Assembly: GCA_028681135.1 (NCBI GenBank)
Contig: JAQUJC010000037.1
Coordinates: 1 to 33,373 of the forward strand
DNA: 33,373 bases
Reading direction: 5' to 3'
Source: Kiritimatiellia bacterium
GTDB taxonomy: Bacteria; Verrucomicrobiota; Kiritimatiellia; CAIQIC01; Lenti-01
Shown here: positions 31,431 through 33,373 of the stretch, one piece after another
Position numbering within the stretch: the stretch's first letter is position 1
How the letters are laid out: each line of letters opens with the position of its first letter
Notes under the pieces: model-generated
Database searches by the model: none
What the model was told of the DNA's origin: nothing
The model's input: only the letters and a program-made list of their open reading frames with translations
Made by a program: the position numbers and the translations under genes

Positions 31431-32081
31431 ATGGGCTTCATGAATGCGATTAAATCGCTCCTCTTCCCTGCCGACGGATCATCGCGGCGGACCTATGTGG
31501 TGGATGGAGCGCGATTGGTAGATGAAAAGACGGGCCGGCGCATGGCGCCGCGCGAACAACTACAGATGCTCAACGCGCTGGCGCGGATTTCCAAGCAGGA
31601 AAATTTCGAAATCCAGGTGGTTTTCGAGAGCGATCGCGCGTTGCGCGAAGTTGAAGATGGCGGTGAGTTCAACGGGGTCGGCGTGCATTATGCACCCGAC
31701 ACCGAACAACTCGTCGCCAAAGCGCTGAAGCTTTGCCGGGGTGGTGGCACTCTGGTTAGTTCTGGCGTGACGATGGAAAGCCGTGCCACGGAGGCGGGCA
31801 TCACCGTTGTGAGCAGCAGTACCTTCCGCAAGGTGTTCTTGGCGGGTGGATTGCCTGGCGGCGGCGGCAATCGTGGCGACCGGAGCGACCGACGGCGCGG
31901 ACGGGCCGGGCGGCGCGATCGTGACAATCGTTCCAGCCGCGGCGATCGCAACGGCAATCGCTCGTCTCAGAAGGCGTCACGCAATGGCGGCGGGGATTCC
32001 GCGCCGACCGGGTCGGACCAGGCGTCCGATGGCGACGATGAGCAGAGCGCGGTGCGCCACCTGATCGATCTGGTGGACTAG
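31431..32081 (+). CDS. NYN/PIN-like domain protein with RG-rich tail
   Basis: A 216-residue protein. Residues 20-137 look like a NYN/PIN-type nuclease fold (YacP-like): TYVVDGARLVDEKTGR with Asp25, FEIQVVFESDRAL with Asp68, YAPDTEQLVAKALKLC with Asp90, and LVSSGVTMESRATEAGITVV with STFRKVF. The asparagine of the usual DGYNL motif is replaced (DGARL) and the second acidic cluster is weak, so activity is unsure. Residues about 140-200 are disordered and rich in Arg, Gly, Asp and Asn (GDRSDRRRGRAGRRDRDNRS), like RNA-binding RG tails. ATG 31431 is chosen with GGAAG five bases upstream; ATG 31419 is in frame. Probably an RNA-associated protein. Monocistronic: a terminator follows. Confidence 0.55.
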   Translation: MGFMNAIKSLLFPADGSSRRTYVVDGARLVDEKTGRRMAPREQLQMLNALARISKQENFEIQVVFESDRALREVEDGGEFNGVGVHYAPDTEQLVAKALKLCRGGGTLVSSGVTMESRATEAGITVVSSSTFRKVFLAGGLPGGGGNRGDRSDRRRGRAGRRDRDNRSSRGDRNGNRSSQKASRNGGGDSAPTGSDQASDGDDEQSAVRHLIDLVD

Positions 32082-32103
32082 ATTCCACCCGATTCCGTCA
32101 ACC

Positions 32104-32131
32104 GGCCGGGGCCAAGTGCCCCGGCCTTTTT
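32104..32131 (+). terminator. rho-independent terminator after NYN-like gene
   Basis: GGCCGGGGC (32104-32112), loop CAAGT, GCCCCGGCC (32118-32126), then five T. It lies 22 bases past the stop codon. Confidence 0.93.
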
Positions 32132-32238
32132 ATGGCGTGGTGGGGGGGGGGCATTTGCAGAGATGGGGGGGCTGATGTGATCGTGACTCCGCGGTAAACG
32201 TCTCGCTTGCGCTTGTCCTGTCTGGTAGCGTTTCTCTC

Positions 32239-33126
32239 ATGAAAAGTCTCACTCGTGCCGGCGTTCTTGTTGCGCTCTTCACCATCCTTTTGCCGTTTTC
32301 CGCACTGGCCGCTCCGGCTCCGGAGGCGTTCGATCTGGTCCGAAAATTCGTCGCTGAAGAGCTTCACGGACAACTGGATGCCCTGGCCGACTATGATTTG
32401 GCCACCCTCGAAGGCCACCCCCTCTACGGTGCTCCCGACCGAACCTTCGACACCGACGATTGCAACCTCGTTCGCGCCATCTTCGACCTTCTCTATGCCG
32501 ATGCCTTGCCCGGGCTCTCCCTGTCCACGCTCGGAACCGGTCGCGCCTATCGCGGCGATACGCTCAACAGCTTCCATACCCTCTTAGGCCGCCCGCTTCC
32601 CGACCACCCCGGCCGTTTCGCCGGGCTTGAACGCCATCGTCCCTCCGACGACCTTCGCACTCGCGCCGCCACCTTCCACCACACCTATCACACCATCGGC
32701 AATCTTGCGCCCCTACCCAACCGCTCCCTGGGACGCCTCACCTTCAATACCTATCGCGGCACCCATCCCGCATGGCGCGATGCCGTCCCCGCCTTTCTCC
32801 AGAATCTTCGCCTGGCCCTCCTGGCGGACCCCGCCGCCGACCCGACCCTCTGCCGGCTTGTCGAACACAACGCCGAGGCCTTCCGCGATTTCCGTACCCC
32901 GGACGGGTTGGCCCGCTTCGCTCAACGCCTGGACCTCGATGATTACATCGACCCCGCCTCCGGTCTGGCGATTCCCCATTATGCGCCTAATGCCCACTGG
33001 CTTGCGCAAAGCAACGATGCCTATAGTGCCGCCGTCGACCGCTATCTCACTATCGCCCCCCGCCTCATTCAGCGCCGCGCCGAACGCATGATCGCCCGCC
33101 TCCGCCCTCTTCTCGTTGGCCGCTAG
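32239..33126 (+). CDS. exported protein of unknown function
   Basis: A 295-residue protein with a clear signal peptide (MKSLTRAGVLVALFTILLPF then SALAAPAPE). I do not recognise the family. Visible features: a repeated acidic/aromatic stretch DTDDCNLVRAIFDLLYADA, a histidine-rich segment FHHTYHTIGNLAPLPN near residues 140-155, TFNTYRGTHPAWRDAVPAFL, and an arginine-rich C-terminus (RLIQRRAERMIARLRPL). The ITIGN/LPN and NTYRG segments look conserved and could be a fold signature; a resemblance to DUF6994-type proteins is possible but unproven. Coding strand is markedly C-rich rather than G-rich, unlike the other plus-strand genes here. It has no operon partner. Confidence 0.75.
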   Translation: MKSLTRAGVLVALFTILLPFSALAAPAPEAFDLVRKFVAEELHGQLDALADYDLATLEGHPLYGAPDRTFDTDDCNLVRAIFDLLYADALPGLSLSTLGTGRAYRGDTLNSFHTLLGRPLPDHPGRFAGLERHRPSDDLRTRAATFHHTYHTIGNLAPLPNRSLGRLTFNTYRGTHPAWRDAVPAFLQNLRLALLADPAADPTLCRLVEHNAEAFRDFRTPDGLARFAQRLDLDDYIDPASGLAIPHYAPNAHWLAQSNDAYSAAVDRYLTIAPRLIQRRAERMIARLRPLLVGR

Positions 33127-33203
33127 TGCATTTCCAATCATGTTGTAGTCCCTCTCATCCACCGACGGGGTCGTCAGGGGCTCCAAAAACGATTGGAATG
33201 GAG

Positions 33204-33223
33204 CCGGGACGACCTCGTCCCGG
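33204..33223. other. hairpin between convergent genes
   Basis: CCGGGACGA/TCGTCCCGG, a 9-bp stem with a 2-base loop, preceded by GGAG. It resembles the left half of the double-hairpin repeats and lies between the two convergent stops; no T-tract is present. Confidence 0.35.
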
Positions 33224-33247
33224 TCTGGATGGGGCAGCAACGGGCGG

Positions 33248-33373
33248 CTATTTTTCGACGGGGACGACGATGCCGCGCAGCAGAACGCGTTGGCAGGCGA
33301 GAAAGACGACGAGGGTCGGCAGGGCGGCCACAAGCAGCGAGGCCTGAACGACGCCGGGGCCCGAGCGTTGCTG
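33248..33373 (-). CDS. ABC sugar-transporter permease, C-terminus only (5' part outside window)
   Basis: The minus strand is open from the window edge to TAG at 33250-33248, giving 41 residues ending QASLLVAALPTLVVFLACQR then VLLRGIVVPVEK. This is the characteristic last helix and tail of MalG-type permeases (ALPTLVVF...QR...RGIV). Only the last helix is visible, so substrate and partners cannot be told. Confidence 0.75.
   Translation of the reverse strand, partial: QQRSGPGVVQASLLVAALPTLVVFLACQRVLLRGIVVPVEK

Overview
The window comes from a high-GC bacterium whose gene content and repeat style suggest the PVC group (Verrucomicrobiota, Kiritimatiellota or Lentisphaerota). This placement is an inference from pseudopilin-type secreted proteins, translated TTTTCCA palindromes and GC-rich double-hairpin repeats; no rRNA or other marker gene is present to fix it. 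Most of the window is ordinary housekeeping sequence, with one striking accessory island at about 6.7-13.9 kb.

Layout. 1-3845 (minus) is a nusA-infB-rbfA translation/transcription operon with rbfA cut by the window edge; no rimP precedes nusA. 4080-6722 (minus) is a cobalamin-riboswitch-controlled unit: riboswitch, a secreted DUF4465-like surface protein, then a pseudopilin-like protein whose leader region is built of TTTTCCA palindromes. 6765-13902 is an island bracketed by two near-identical perfect palindromes (27- and 28-bp arms, 6-nt loops). It holds a 5'-truncated delta-60-like gene and a complete diversity-generating retroelement (DGR): a large secreted target protein with a C-terminal formylglycine-generating-enzyme-like (C-type lectin fold) domain carrying the variable repeat (VR), an HRDC-type accessory protein, a Y1/REP-associated tyrosine transposase, a DGR-type reverse transcriptase, and an adenine-rich template repeat (TR). 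All 25 substitutions between TR and VR fall on TR adenines. The VR also lacks one base relative to the TR, so the target gene is frameshifted in this sequence. GC-rich double-hairpin repeats lie between and inside the DGR genes, in frame within the accessory, transposase and RT genes.

13904-16783 (minus) encodes rfbB, rfbD (dTDP-rhamnose synthesis) and a MetF-type reductase. 17158-20370 (minus) holds a CIA30-like lipoprotein, a short polysaccharide-export-like protein, a CPA2-type cation/H+ antiporter and a PTS EIIA(Ntr)-like protein. 20579-27839 (plus) holds a YceH-family protein, an exported cyclophilin, a ROK sugar kinase, and a polyphosphate cluster (Ppx/GppA with HD domain, Ppk, CHAD protein). 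28080-31116 (minus) encodes Pal and TolB (envelope integrity) and SerC. 31431-33373 holds a NYN/PIN-like protein with an RG-rich tail, an unrecognised secreted protein, and the C-terminus of an ABC sugar-transporter permease.

How it fits together. The DGR would copy TR RNA into cDNA with random changes at adenines and write the result over the VR, diversifying the ligand-binding face of an exported protein. The unusual parts are the transposase gene inside the DGR operon, the REP-like repeats threaded through its coding sequences, and the flanking palindromes; together they suggest a DGR that travels with, or has been colonised by, a RAYT/REP system. No tRNA, rRNA or CRISPR array was found.
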